From positions 930,001 through 994,000 of the forward strand of contig LT598461.1 of the NCBI GenBank assembly GCA_900074725.1: 64,000 nucleotides of DNA, in the 5' to 3' direction. Under the pieces are notes generated by a model. It made no database searches. It was not told the DNA's origin and saw only the letters and a list, made by a program, of their open reading frames with translations. Positions within the stretch are counted from its first letter, which is position 1. Each line of letters begins with the position of its first letter. This document shows positions 18,975-28,636 of the stretch, piece by piece. Both the position numbers and the translations under genes were made by a program. The stretch is from Lachancea dasiensis. Lineage: Eukaryota; Ascomycota; Saccharomycetes; Saccharomycetales; Saccharomycetaceae.

Positions 18975-20351
18975 ATGTCCGACCCGAGCACCGTCGCCGT
19001 CGCTTCATCAGCCGGCAAGGCAACAGGCTTGCCAGTACGACTGCAATGCAAGTTCTACCTCCAGCACAAGCGAAGGCACTGTGGCATGACTCGGAAAGCG
19101 GGTCTCGACTATTGTTCGGAGCACTTGAACACCTTGAGGCAGCAGGATCCGAATCTGGCGGCCGTCAAGGGCCGCCGGATCGCATGCCCTATCGACCCCA
19201 GACACTCGGTATGGGAAAAAGACGTCACCCGTCATCTGCGCAGATGTAACACCGCCAAGAAGAACCGGCCGCCCGTGGACTGTCCCTGGGTCAAGTTGGA
19301 CTACAACTGGAAACCTCTGCCTGCTTCCGAGACCCACGAGCCGCACCACGCCGCCGACGACGCATCGATCCTGCGATCCATCCCGATCTTGAAGCGGTGT
19401 TACGCACAAAACTTTGCTGCTTCGCCAATCTCGCTCGAAGTCAAGCGCAACGCTACCGTGGAATCGCACCGGTTTCCCCAGCTGCTGGGCTCCAAAAAGC
19501 ATGCTCTGCAGCAATCGTCTCTGATTCAGTATTTGCTGGACAACAAAATGGCGCCGCAAAGCGACAGCGACGACATCACCTACATCGAGTTCGGTTGTGG
19601 GCGGGCCGAATTTTCCCGCTACCTCAACCGCAGCGTTTTCGACTACAGAGGTATTGCCGCTACTGCAAATGGCGCCCACCGTGTACCCCGCCAGCCGCGT
19701 TTCCTTCTGGTTGATCGTGCTTCCAATAGAATGAAGTTCGACTCCAAATTCAGAGAAGATCTGGACGAGCTTTACGGCGACAGCGTCCCCGCAGACCAAC
19801 GAACATATGCCACTCTGGACCGCAAGAAGATCGATATCAAGGACCTGTATATCGACCAGCTGCTGCAAGATTCCGACCCCAGGTGTGTGGCGATCTCTAA
19901 GCACCTCTGTGGGGTGGCCACCGACCTCACCATCCATTGCTGTCTCAACAGTGATGTGCTTCACACACAAAAAAAGAAGCTCCACGGGATGGTAATTGCC
20001 ATGTGTTGCAGACACGTCTGTGATGCTCACCAGTATGTGAATCGGCCCTTCATCGAATCCCTGATCGAGGGTTCTGAGATGTCGTACGTGGAGTTCTTCA
20101 ACTCGCTCAAGAAAATTGCGTCCTGGGCCGTATGTGGCAGGAGAGAGGGCATAAACGACCGCGACATCAACCATCATTTCACAAACTTGCCCGTTATTGA
20201 ACGCGAAGAGCTCGGCCAAAGAGCCAGGCGAATCATAGATGAAGGTCGCGCTGAATTTCTGCGCAGTAATGGCTATAAAGTCTCTTTGGTGAAGTATATA
20301 GAGTCCTCGGTCTCACTAGAAAATGTAGCCATGGTGGTTACCAGGATATAG
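18975..20351 (+). CDS. TRM13: tRNA 2'-O-methyltransferase Trm13
   Basis: Trm13 methylates the 2'-OH of residue 4 in the acceptor stem of certain tRNAs (His, Gly, Pro). The 458-residue product (S. cerevisiae 476) has an N-terminal Cys/His zinc finger, CKFYLQHKRRHCGMTRKAG with CSEH (25-53), then a CHHC finger, CPIDPRHSVWEKDVTRHLRRC (about 72-92), and an AdoMet-binding motif FGCGRAEFSRYL (about 206). Conserved SKHLCGVATDLTIHC and AMCCRHVCD follow. Its neighbours MDH2 and TRM11 match YOL126C-YOL124C. GC content is still raised here, which opens a long antisense frame that is a shadow. Confidence 0.95.
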   Translation: MSDPSTVAVASSAGKATGLPVRLQCKFYLQHKRRHCGMTRKAGLDYCSEHLNTLRQQDPNLAAVKGRRIACPIDPRHSVWEKDVTRHLRRCNTAKKNRPPVDCPWVKLDYNWKPLPASETHEPHHAADDASILRSIPILKRCYAQNFAASPISLEVKRNATVESHRFPQLLGSKKHALQQSSLIQYLLDNKMAPQSDSDDITYIEFGCGRAEFSRYLNRSVFDYRGIAATANGAHRVPRQPRFLLVDRASNRMKFDSKFREDLDELYGDSVPADQRTYATLDRKKIDIKDLYIDQLLQDSDPRCVAISKHLCGVATDLTIHCCLNSDVLHTQKKKLHGMVIAMCCRHVCDAHQYVNRPFIESLIEGSEMSYVEFFNSLKKIASWAVCGRREGINDRDINHHFTNLPVIEREELGQRARRIIDEGRAEFLRSNGYKVSLVKYIESSVSLENVAMVVTRI

Positions 20352-20409
20352 ATTGGGTATATAAGCAATCTCAGAATCTTACGGTTCGAGAAATCATCGC
20401 TGTCTGCCG

Positions 20410-20715
20410 ATGCGACAGGTATTTTCTAAGGCCGTTGTCTCTCTACTGTTTAAATTTCGTCTGGTTAGGTTAATCTTCAGACCTCAACGAGTTTTTCTCA
20501 TACAGCTACTCAAAGTGATGACTACAGTCGAAAACACTAATAACAGAATCCATAAGCAGCTTGAAGCTAACGCAAAACTAAAGAGATATCGAAGAGCCCT
20601 CGGTATACCATATTATGACTTCTCTCGAACCGCGTTGGTCTCGGACTTCCCTCGTCAGCGGCTATTTGTTACGCGCGGGGAGTATTTCAACCACATAGTA
20701 ATTATACACGAATAG
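20410..20715 (+). CDS. Unassigned small ORF between TRM13 and YPT11
   Basis: I do not recognise this 101-codon ORF. It starts 58 bp after TRM13, with a TATATAA-type element at about 20357-20363. The first part is basic and hydrophobic (FKFRLVRLIFRPQRVFLIQLLK), compatible with a targeting or membrane segment. A second ATG at 20518 would give a 65-residue soluble product, MTTVENTNNRIHKQL and onward, with a basic KLKRYRRALG stretch. Nothing corresponds to it in the S. cerevisiae order. It could be a lineage-specific gene, part of the YPT11 leader, or chance. Confidence 0.3.
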   Translation: MRQVFSKAVVSLLFKFRLVRLIFRPQRVFLIQLLKVMTTVENTNNRIHKQLEANAKLKRYRRALGIPYYDFSRTALVSDFPRQRLFVTRGEYFNHIVIIHE

Positions 20716-20842
20716 TTCTTCGCGGATGTCATTAATATATATGCTATATGGCCTGTAAATCCAGCAGAAGTACAGAAACAGATAGCCAATTTCTAGCGCA
20801 CTAGGAGGGGACAACAAGTACCGAAACTAAACCTAGGATCAG

Positions 20843-22096
20843 ATGCCAGATTCTAGGAGGAAACGGTACTCGATCAACTTTTCGGCTCCGGCCTCGCCCG
20901 TTTCGCCCTCTGTGGGTCGATTTCCGCCTGAGAGTGGAATGGAATCAAGCAACGCCAGACCATTGGCGTCAAGAACACAGTCAGCTCGCCCTTCGTCAGT
21001 ATATGGGGTGATTGGGAGTCGGGCGGAACCAGCGAGAAACTTATCTGGTAAATCTTTTTACCGAATTCCCAACGACGACCAACGAAACGTTTCTTTAGAT
21101 TCGCTATCTGACTCGTCGTCAATCAAGCTATTATTAATTGGTGATGCCGCCGTGGGTAAGACAGCCATGATATTGAGCTACTGTAATGAGCTTCCAACGC
21201 GCTCTCAGGCTACTCTGGTGAACAAGGGCAACGCAAGAATACCTTCGTTGGAGTCCAGTCGGAAAAAACGTTTACAAAATCTCAAAACCATTGATAAGCG
21301 CAAAAGATATAGTCTCAACGACTATGAGGAGCTTTTCCATCATCAACGCAATGAAAACACTGCGTCTGCGAGAACAGAGGGGGCGGAGCAGCAAGAAGAC
21401 CCCAATGAGATCATCATTGACACAAGAAGCACCATAGGTGTGGATATACGGACAAACTTGGTTAATATCGACAACCGATATTTCAAAGTCACCATGTGGG
21501 ATACTGCTGGTCAGGAACGTTATAGAAATGCTATGATTCCCTCATTGTATAAAGGTTCGAATGGTGTCTTGTTGAGTTACGACATCTGCAACAAGAAGAG
21601 CTTCCAAAACTGTCTTGACTACTGGTTAGAGGAAGTCTTGAACTGCTGTAGTCCTCATGACGATCATTTGCGGATTTATCTGGTCGGGAACAAAATTGAC
21701 TTGTTCAAAGTAAGGCAGGTGACACATGAAGACGTGTTGCAACTCATTCAACAAGCCTATGAAAAGTTTGGAGTCACGATTGCCGGTAATTTTGAAGTGA
21801 GTTGCAAGTGGCATCAGGTCGTAGAAAGGTCATTCAATATTATCATTAAAGATTTGGTCGAACATGGCTGTTACGAAAATGATCTGGGCGACAAACCGGA
21901 CACTTCACATCAGGTCGATAGCCAGCCAAAGGAACCCGCGTACCCAGCAACGGAAGAAGAGCCTCGTTCCGTGGAAGTATACCGAAGGGGTTCGACAGTT
22001 GTGCGGCGTAGGCCCAAAGATAGCCCCAAGACTGTCGACATTTCAAAACCATTGGGGGCGGACGAAAATCAAAGCAGAAACTCCTGCTGTGTGTAA
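20843..22096 (+). CDS. YPT11: Rab-type small GTPase Ypt11
   Basis: Ypt11 recruits the myosin Myo2 to mitochondria and other organelles and promotes their inheritance by the bud. The 417-residue product is a divergent Rab with a long N-terminal extension. It has G1 GDAAVGKT (about 98-105), a large Lys/Arg-rich insert before switch I (about 130-190), the segment TIGVDIR, G3 WDTAGQERYR (about 216), and GNKIDL (about 282). The C-terminal NSCCV gives two cysteines for geranylgeranylation. Large inserts are typical of Ypt11. Its place between TRM13 and TRM11 is that of YNL304W on the ancestral order. Confidence 0.93.
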   Translation: MPDSRRKRYSINFSAPASPVSPSVGRFPPESGMESSNARPLASRTQSARPSSVYGVIGSRAEPARNLSGKSFYRIPNDDQRNVSLDSLSDSSSIKLLLIGDAAVGKTAMILSYCNELPTRSQATLVNKGNARIPSLESSRKKRLQNLKTIDKRKRYSLNDYEELFHHQRNENTASARTEGAEQQEDPNEIIIDTRSTIGVDIRTNLVNIDNRYFKVTMWDTAGQERYRNAMIPSLYKGSNGVLLSYDICNKKSFQNCLDYWLEEVLNCCSPHDDHLRIYLVGNKIDLFKVRQVTHEDVLQLIQQAYEKFGVTIAGNFEVSCKWHQVVERSFNIIIKDLVEHGCYENDLGDKPDTSHQVDSQPKEPAYPATEEEPRSVEVYRRGSTVVRRRPKDSPKTVDISKPLGADENQSRNSCCV

Positions 22097-22205
22097 TAAT
22101 ACCGATAAACAGAATGCGGCTCTCTTGGAAGTCTTGGATTGGCGCTGTAACCACCAACTAAGCTCCTCATTGTCCGTTTTATAGAAGATAAAGAAAAATG
22201 CATTA

Positions 22206-23519
22206 TTAATTAAAACCACTGAAGTAACGATCCCGGAATCTTTCCTTGGACCTCTCCGAGCCCATGTTAGTGGGTCCATTGTAATCAGCTCCTCTTTGAA
22301 TGTACACCAGCAAACGCCTAGACCATTTATTGAATTCCTGCACGCAATTGTATTTGAGTTCGAGGTCAGCATGCATCGGTATCACTGTTTCTATATTTTC
22401 GTCATTGGCTACAGGCATCCAAAACGCTAGCCTACCACCGATGGGCAGCCTTTCGACAGCAAAATGCAATAGATCATCAAGCAAAGAATCTAAAGAGTAA
22501 GGTTTCTTTGTAGGAATGTAGTCGCGTAACAGATATGCCTTTTGCCCATTGATCTCCACGTTTTCTTTACCAATAAAACGTTCCGGGTCCTTAGCACCAA
22601 GAACTTTAATACTCTCGCGAATTCCATAAGGTGGATCACATAAGATGGTGTCTATTATCAAATTTTTTCTCAAGGCATTATGTGTGAAATCCATAGTCAA
22701 AACATCCAAGAACTGTAACGAGTCCTGGTATTTCTTGAAGTTGGCCCTTATAGTCTGCGAGCCTTTGCCTCTTATCATCCGTCCATCGATATCTGAACCG
22801 ATAACCATCGCGTTGTAATGACCCCCTGCAGTCAGGAAGGACCCTGTACCAGCAAAGGGATCGTACATAAATGTACCGGGTTTAACCTGAGCAATATTGG
22901 CACTCACCAAGGACAGTTCGGCCTCAAAGCTGGTGGTGCCCTTGTAAGGCCTTTTCTTGAGGTCGTATTTCTCCAGGGCGCCGCGAAAGCGATCGCTGCG
23001 CTGAACCTCGCGCCCGAAGAACAAACGCAAGGGGGTTTCTCCGGCTTGGTTGTCGCTTAATGGCTCGTATTCTTCAATAACGGTAAAAATCTGTTCAGGA
23101 TTCTTCATCCGGATAGGACCTTGGAAATCCAGGTATTTAAAGGACTCGATGCAGGCCACCCGATCAAGTTTCCCTGCTGAGCTACCTCCGAAACTGTCAA
23201 ACTCGAACTTGAACGACGACTCACGATACTCCTGCTTAAGTTGTAGGTAGAGAGGATTTTCTTGCACATCTAGGTGTAGTTGTTCGTAGTTGCTGCCCTG
23301 TCCCCAGTACTCGTAGATGGCTCGAGTGAGGATAGATCTTGAGATCCACTCGCGGGCCTGCTGGTCATTTTCAAGCTCCACCACAAAAAAAGGCGATTCC
23401 TCGTCATACTGGCTAAAGTCGATTGTCGTTAGGCCAAACATATCTGCCAGTGACTCCAGTTCGGCCAATCTGAAGTTCAGGTGAACTTGGACCATGAACA
23501 GGAGATATCTCTTGGTCAT
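22206..23519 (-). CDS. TRM11: tRNA (guanine-N2) methyltransferase catalytic subunit Trm11
   Basis: With Trm112, Trm11 makes m2G at position 10 of many tRNAs. The 437-residue product (S. cerevisiae 433) begins MTKRYLLFMVQVHLNFRLAE, then a THUMP-like region with FFVVELENDQQAREWISRSI. The Rossmann AdoMet-binding motif DPFAGTGSFL lies near residue 220 and the catalytic motif DPPYGIRES near residue 296. The gene converges with YPT11 over 109 bp and diverges from an unassigned ORF at 23630. Confidence 0.96.
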   Translation of the reverse strand: MTKRYLLFMVQVHLNFRLAELESLADMFGLTTIDFSQYDEESPFFVVELENDQQAREWISRSILTRAIYEYWGQGSNYEQLHLDVQENPLYLQLKQEYRESSFKFEFDSFGGSSAGKLDRVACIESFKYLDFQGPIRMKNPEQIFTVIEEYEPLSDNQAGETPLRLFFGREVQRSDRFRGALEKYDLKKRPYKGTTSFEAELSLVSANIAQVKPGTFMYDPFAGTGSFLTAGGHYNAMVIGSDIDGRMIRGKGSQTIRANFKKYQDSLQFLDVLTMDFTHNALRKNLIIDTILCDPPYGIRESIKVLGAKDPERFIGKENVEINGQKAYLLRDYIPTKKPYSLDSLLDDLLHFAVERLPIGGRLAFWMPVANDENIETVIPMHADLELKYNCVQEFNKWSRRLLVYIQRGADYNGPTNMGSERSKERFRDRYFSGFN

Positions 23520-23629
23520 TTTTGCGCAGATTACAGCTCAAAGTCCAACCAAACTAACCACCTCCAGCAACGGTCTCCAAGAACTCTATCCAGCAACCTT
23601 CGAGAGCCAAAGTCCAAATTTTGGCCCCG

Positions 23630-23992
23630 ATGTATGTCTACTTGTCACTCAGAAAATTTTTTATACCATTGCCGCCGAACTTACTACAGACAAAAAGGTC
23701 AAACGTCCCACAGCAAAGGATCGCGATTATCCCAGGATCGCTACCGAAGAGCGCTCAAAGTTCCAGGACTTGTGGTGTTCGTCAAATAGGTGGGCCGTCT
23801 TTATTTCGAAAGTCTCAAATCGCCATTCACGACAACGATGACATAATCCATAAGGGGTTACCCGACGTTTTGAATATTTTGGTATATAAGGAGCATAATT
23901 TGGTCAACTTGGACGCTTTTCTAGTCGCCGCTCATCAACAACTTGTGAAACATTTTGGACCCATACAAGTAAAATCCAAGAAGCTTGGATAA
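23630..23992 (+). CDS. Unassigned 120-residue protein divergent from TRM11
   Basis: Not recognised. From the ATG at 23630 the product starts MYVYLSLRKFFIPLPPNLL, hydrophobic with Arg/Lys and no acidic residue in the first 60 positions, which suggests mitochondrial targeting. The second half (HDNDDIIHKGLPDVLNILV and DAFLVAAHQQLVKHFGPIQV) looks like a small folded alpha/beta domain. It shares a 110-bp divergent promoter with TRM11. S. cerevisiae has nothing I know of at this place between TRM11 and HRP1. A real but fast-evolving gene is plausible; chance cannot be excluded. Confidence 0.4.
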   Translation: MYVYLSLRKFFIPLPPNLLQTKRSNVPQQRIAIIPGSLPKSAQSSRTCGVRQIGGPSLFRKSQIAIHDNDDIIHKGLPDVLNILVYKEHNLVNLDAFLVAAHQQLVKHFGPIQVKSKKLG

Positions 23993-24463
23993 AGTCGGCT
24001 CGTTCACGTGGAACAGAGCTTTATTGAACATAGTCAGACGGATTTCTCCCAGAAGTGCTTTCTCTCTGAATCTCCTCCTACCCTGCAGAGTGCCAATTTT
24101 GTGGAGACCGAGAACAAACTTGAATATTTGGATCTGCGAATACTAGTTGTAACATCGTTTAGTTTGTTTAGACAGAGTTTATTTTGTGCAGGAGCCGGAT
24201 ATACGCGTCAATCAATAGCACGTCCCAAAACTGGCAGACGCAAGCACACCGGAGCATTTTCTACAGTTTTTGAAGTATACTAGCTCAAGAGAGACTATCT
24301 TGCGCGTCACCTTACTTACTACTAGAGCACGTCACCCGGAAGCGATTCCTTTATACCTACTTTTTAGATCCCCCCGTATCTATCCTAGTGGTTTCGGACA
24401 AAGAAGGAGCGAAGATATACACACGCCTCCCCACCAACTTCTCCCCAATAATAACATCGTATA
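23993..24463. other. HRP1 upstream region
   Basis: 470 bp, pyrimidine-rich near the ATG, with no supported gene. Short frames at 24008-24283 and 24270-24464 show no family features. The region presumably holds the HRP1 promoter and leader. Confidence 0.45.
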
Positions 24464-26281
24464 ATGAGTTTCTCTGACGACGAGGACTTTAACGACATCT
24501 ACGGTGACGAATCCAATGTCTCCAATACCACTTCTACCACAGCGGCCACGACTGCTGCCGAACCTTCAAAAGCAGAAGTAGCAACCTCACACGGATCTAG
24601 CGACAACGCTACTCCATCTAACACTCACGAAACTACTCCTACTACGGGAAGCGTGCTGCCTGCAACTACAGGCGCAGCAGCAGGATCTGCAACAGCGCCC
24701 ACTACATCTACTACTTCGTCTTTAGACCAACTAGCAGCCCTTCAGGCATTGTCCTCGAACTTGAATCAGCTTCAACAGGCCGCCAGCGGTAGTAACAGCG
24801 GCGGCGATGTTTCTTCGCAGCAGCAAAACTCCACCCAGGCTCAGGATGCGTCTGACAAGGCCTCTAGTGCAACCCCTATGGCAAATCTTGCAAATACTGG
24901 TTTAAATACTACCCAAGCAGCGATGCCTGGAATGCCGAGTATGCCTGGAATGCCAAATATGCCAGGTATGCCAACAATGCCCGGAATGCCCAACATGCAG
25001 CAATGGCAGCAACTACAACAGCTGCAGCAGAATATGCCCCAGTTTAACCAAGCCGGCTCGCTTACCGGAGGTGTCAGCGCTGCTCAAGACAAAATCAATA
25101 AGGCTGATCTTTCCCGCGACATTTGTAAAATGTTTATTGGTGGACTAAACTGGGAAACCACCGAGGACAACTTAAAAGATTATTTTACCAAATATGGTGT
25201 AGTCACGGATCTCAAAATCATGAGGGATAACGCTACCGGAAGATCCAGAGGTTTTGGCTTCCTTACTTTTGCCGAGGCCTCCAGTGTAGACGAAGTTGTA
25301 AAAACCCAGCACATTCTTGATGGTAAAGTAATCGACCCTAAGAGGGCCATCCCTCGCGAAGAACAAGATAAGACCGGGAAAATCTTTGTGGGTGGTATCG
25401 GTCCAGATGTCAGACCTAAGGAGTTTGAAGATTTTTTTTCTCAATGGGGTACGATCATTGATGCTCAGTTAATGTTAGACAAAGATACCGGAAGATCTAG
25501 AGGCTTCGGGTTCATTACTTATGATACTCCTGACGCGGTCGATCGTGTCTGCGAGAATAAGTTCATCGAATTCAAGGGCAAGAGAATCGAAATTAAAAGG
25601 GCAGAACCAAGGCATTTACAGAAACAGCAACAACAGCAGAAAACACAACCTTTTGGAGCTACTTCTCAATTCAACATGTTTCAGAATCCTATGATGGGTA
25701 ACTTCAACCCTATGTTCAACCCACAAGCAATGGCAGAATATTACACTAAGATGCAAGAATATTATTCTCAGATGCAACAGCAAACAGGTGTCGATTACAC
25801 TCAAATGTATCAACAACAAATGCAACAAATGCAGCAGATGATGGGTGGGATGATGCCTGGTGTGGGCGGAATGCCTGGAATGCCAGGTATGCCATCTGCG
25901 CCTACAGATTCTCCCGCTCAGGAATCTTCTGAAGTCCCTACTATTGGATCGGAGGAAAAACCAGACGATGGAAGAGACGGCGACAGAGATACCGATAGAA
26001 GAGGACCATCTCCTCCAATGAATGCCCCAAGGGGCCCAAGGATGGGGGGATCACGCAGCGATAATCGTGACGGCAACCGTGACAACCGTGATGGAAACCG
26101 CGACTTCAATAATGATTATCATCGTGATAGTGGCCGTGAAGGCGGCCGTGATGGCAGCCGCGACGGAAATCGCGGTAATTTTCGTTCTGGCTTCCGCAAC
26201 CGTAATCGCAGCGGTTATCGAGGAGGCCGTAGCGGCTACTCTAGGCGCAACAATAATGGCTACCATCCTTACTCGACTTAG
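24464..26281 (+). CDS. HRP1: Nuclear polyadenylated-RNA-binding hnRNP Hrp1 (Nab4, CFIB)
   Basis: Hrp1 binds the UAUAUA efficiency element of pre-mRNA 3' ends, shuttles with mRNA, and helps nonsense-mediated decay. The 605-residue product is longer than S. cerevisiae (534), mainly from low-complexity sequence: Ser/Thr/Ala/Gln-rich N-terminus and Met-Pro-Gly repeats. Two RRMs follow, with RNP2 KMFIGGLNW and RNP1 RGFGFLTF (about 222-297), then KIFVGGIG and RGFGFITY (about 305-380). The C-terminus has repeated DGNRD units, RG-rich sequence and a PY-type import signal ending YHPYST, as recognised by Kap104 in S. cerevisiae. Confidence 0.96.
   Translation: MSFSDDEDFNDIYGDESNVSNTTSTTAATTAAEPSKAEVATSHGSSDNATPSNTHETTPTTGSVLPATTGAAAGSATAPTTSTTSSLDQLAALQALSSNLNQLQQAASGSNSGGDVSSQQQNSTQAQDASDKASSATPMANLANTGLNTTQAAMPGMPSMPGMPNMPGMPTMPGMPNMQQWQQLQQLQQNMPQFNQAGSLTGGVSAAQDKINKADLSRDICKMFIGGLNWETTEDNLKDYFTKYGVVTDLKIMRDNATGRSRGFGFLTFAEASSVDEVVKTQHILDGKVIDPKRAIPREEQDKTGKIFVGGIGPDVRPKEFEDFFSQWGTIIDAQLMLDKDTGRSRGFGFITYDTPDAVDRVCENKFIEFKGKRIEIKRAEPRHLQKQQQQQKTQPFGATSQFNMFQNPMMGNFNPMFNPQAMAEYYTKMQEYYSQMQQQTGVDYTQMYQQQMQQMQQMMGGMMPGVGGMPGMPGMPSAPTDSPAQESSEVPTIGSEEKPDDGRDGDRDTDRRGPSPPMNAPRGPRMGGSRSDNRDGNRDNRDGNRDFNNDYHRDSGREGGRDGSRDGNRGNFRSGFRNRNRSGYRGGRSGYSRRNNNGYHPYST
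24924..25000 (+). repeat. Met-Pro-Gly repeat in HRP1
   Basis: Short tandem coding repeats of MPGMPxMPGMPx type run across about 24924-25000, with a second smaller block (GMPGMPGMPSAP) at about 25863-25900. They lie before and after the RRMs. The DNA is imperfectly repeated (ATGCC/ATGCCT/GGAATG units), so length variation between strains is likely. Confidence 0.75.
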
Positions 26282-26484
26282 CGGAACTGAAATGGGTTAT
26301 ATTTACATAAACTTTGCAATGCATTAGAGTGTAATAGCATTAAGCGATCTACGCTCAACATATCTACAATTATGTTACGCGAAATTGGCTCGGCATGGGG
26401 ATGGCAAGTCCGCATATTTGTATACTATCTATATGTAAATTTAATAACTATCTACAGAACTCTTGAAAGGAGTTTTTGTGAACA

Positions 26485-28053
26485 CTAGCTAATGTCACCA
26501 TGCAAGAGGCCCAACTGCACAATGGCATAAACGTTGAGCACAGATATGAAGAGCCATATCAATACCGAAACGGTGGAAGTAGCCCAATTATTAGACATGT
26601 CAACAAATCCATTGTCGCCATTTTCCTCGACACTAGAGTCTGGCGTTGAAATGCTACTGTCGGTTTTGGGCTTCTCAACTCTCATAACTGATTTTCTACA
26701 AGTGAAGTAGATGAGTGGTGCCGTTAAAAATGGAAGCAGTAACGATAAAACAACTTGCGAGGCGTTCAAAGCTTTCGATAGTGCAGGCCGCCCAATGGAT
26801 AACGATATCGCCAGACAGGGAACAATCGATATCATCCTAGTCGCGACACGTCTCTTCCAAGGTTTTAGTTTCCAATTGATATGCCCCTCACTGACTATTT
26901 GACCAGCGATAGTGCATACAATTCCTGCAGATTGTCCACTTAACAGTAGGGCAAGCATAAAAATAGTTCCAACCACTGGTGCCAAAGTTTCTGACAAGAG
27001 GTCATGGATGGTATACAGATCAGCACCCGCGGCCTCTGATGATCCGAAAAGCGTGGAGCCTGATATAATCAGAATGGAACTGTTCACAAATAGGGCAAAA
27101 GTGAAAAGTGTGATGGCCAGCTCCGAGATCGAATACTTGAGCGCATATCGTATAGCTGACATGGAGGGTTTGTAGTTAAGATAACCTTGATCAATCTTTT
27201 CATCTTCGCTCAATGACTTAGCAGAAGAATCGATGGTGCGGGCTTCAACCGAAGCAAGCTTACAGTAGTTTCCGTTCTGTTCATCGTACTCCAACAATCG
27301 TGGCTGGACTAGACCAGAGCCCAGAAAAAGAGAATGAGGCATGACAGTAGCACCAAGAATAGACGTTGCAATGTAGATACCATTATTCTGGAACATTTCT
27401 TTGGAGGGTGCAAATCCCCGAAACACTTCCCGGACGGAAATATGAGGGATGTAAGCAAGCTCAACACAAAAACAGATGCAAACACCCAAGACTAGAGCTG
27501 CGACGGCAAATTCAAAAAAGCGGACGAACCTCATGGAAGAACTGCCGGGTTTATAAGCAAGCATGACAAACAATACGTCGACCACAGTGATTGCTACGCC
27601 GGCGGGCAGAGGCACCTTGATGAGGATGTTCAAAGCCACAGCAGAGCCGATGACCTCCGCAACGTCAGTTGCGATAATAGCAGCTTCAGCACATAGATAG
27701 AGGGTCCAGTTCATCCAACGCGGCAAATATCGGCGACAGGCCCGCGACAGATCTAAACCTGTAACGGTACCAAGTTTGATGCAGAGAGACTGAAGAAAGA
27801 TGGCAATGATATTTGACAACAGAATGACGAATAGAAGTGCAAACCTATTAGTAGCACCTGCTTCCACAGCAGTAGAATAGTTTCCCGGGTCCATATATGC
27901 TACGCTCACCATCAGTCCGGGACCAACAAATTTCATATATTTAGTCACAACCCCTCTGACATTAGCTAGCATATTGGCTATCGCCGCTGGCATCCATGTT
28001 TTAAGAGGTCGCAAGACCAGAGCCTGATCTCTTTCAGGAAGACAATCAGCCAT
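26485..28053 (-). CDS. SMF1: Nramp divalent metal transporter Smf1
   Basis: Proton-coupled manganese (and other divalent metal) importer, plasma membrane or endosomal, controlled in S. cerevisiae by Bsd2/Rsp5 ubiquitination. The 522-residue product starts MADCLPERD at 28053; seven further codons upstream lack an ATG. Nramp signatures: YMDPGNYSTAVEAGA in TM1 and ATVMPHSLFLGS in TM6, the metal-binding Asp-Pro-Gly-Asn and Met residues. Also seen: LLSGQSAGIVCTIAGQIVSEG, and the end VYAIVQLGLLHGDIS, which is close to Smf1. Adjacent to HRP1 as YOL122C is to YOL123W. About eleven membrane segments. Confidence 0.95.
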   Translation of the reverse strand: MADCLPERDQALVLRPLKTWMPAAIANMLANVRGVVTKYMKFVGPGLMVSVAYMDPGNYSTAVEAGATNRFALLFVILLSNIIAIFLQSLCIKLGTVTGLDLSRACRRYLPRWMNWTLYLCAEAAIIATDVAEVIGSAVALNILIKVPLPAGVAITVVDVLFVMLAYKPGSSSMRFVRFFEFAVAALVLGVCICFCVELAYIPHISVREVFRGFAPSKEMFQNNGIYIATSILGATVMPHSLFLGSGLVQPRLLEYDEQNGNYCKLASVEARTIDSSAKSLSEDEKIDQGYLNYKPSMSAIRYALKYSISELAITLFTFALFVNSSILIISGSTLFGSSEAAGADLYTIHDLLSETLAPVVGTIFMLALLLSGQSAGIVCTIAGQIVSEGHINWKLKPWKRRVATRMISIVPCLAISLSIGRPALSKALNASQVVLSLLLPFLTAPLIYFTCRKSVMRVEKPKTDSSISTPDSSVEENGDNGFVDMSNNWATSTVSVLIWLFISVLNVYAIVQLGLLHGDIS

Positions 28054-28558
28054 ATCCGAATTCGACCTACACACCCGCTGTTAACTGCTGTAGCAAAGAA
28101 ACCAATGGAGATGACCTAAATCAGAGTCTCGATTTATACCCGCAAGAGCCTCAAGGTACAAGCACTACCCCGGTGTAGCCGACGGTCTCGCCTTTTAGAT
28201 TCTGACTTTTCATGGTTTCCGTCCTTTCCAGGTGCTGATACAGTTGTTTTCTTCCAAGAAATGAATGGGCCCACTGTGGAAAACTACTTAAAGGGAAAGA
28301 GTCCGAGAGAACCCTGCCGAATCAAGAGATGAATAGCACAGTGTAATTGCGTAAGGGCGGAGAGTACGCTTACTCTGTCTGGGCACTGTCTGGTTACTTG
28401 GACTCCACGAGTGGCCTGCGACTGTTGGCATGTCATTGTTAATATTTATGGCATCAATTCAGCCATTAATTACAGTGCCAGATGTTGCACGACAGTAAGC
28501 GTGACTCCCAGTATACTGTTTGAACCAAAATTTTTCTCTTATATTTAACAACATTAAT
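28054..28558. other. SMF1 upstream region up to tRNA-Ile
   Basis: 505 bp, no supported gene. It is a synteny junction between the YOL122C block and the JIP5 block, marked by the tRNA gene. I saw no LTR remnant upstream of the tRNA. Confidence 0.45.
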
Positions 28559-28632
28559 GGTCTCTTGGCCCAGTTGGTTAAGGCACCGTGCTAATAACGC
28601 GGGGATCAGCGGTTCGATCCCGCTAGAGACCA
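28559..28632 (+). tRNA. tRNA-Ile (AAU anticodon)
   Basis: 74 nt, cloverleaf complete: acceptor GGTCTCT with AGAGACC, D arm GCCCAGTTGGTTAAGGC, anticodon loop CTAATAA with AAT, T arm AGCGGTTCGATCCCGCT, discriminator A. A and B boxes are intact and there is no intron. Decodes AUU/AUC after inosine formation. Confidence 0.96.
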
Positions 28633-28636
28633 TTTA

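Noticed and set aside
19008-20219. 403-codon minus-strand ORF antisense to TRM13
   Set aside because: Exact overlap with a conserved gene. The frame is open because of TRM13 codon composition, and the product shows no family features.
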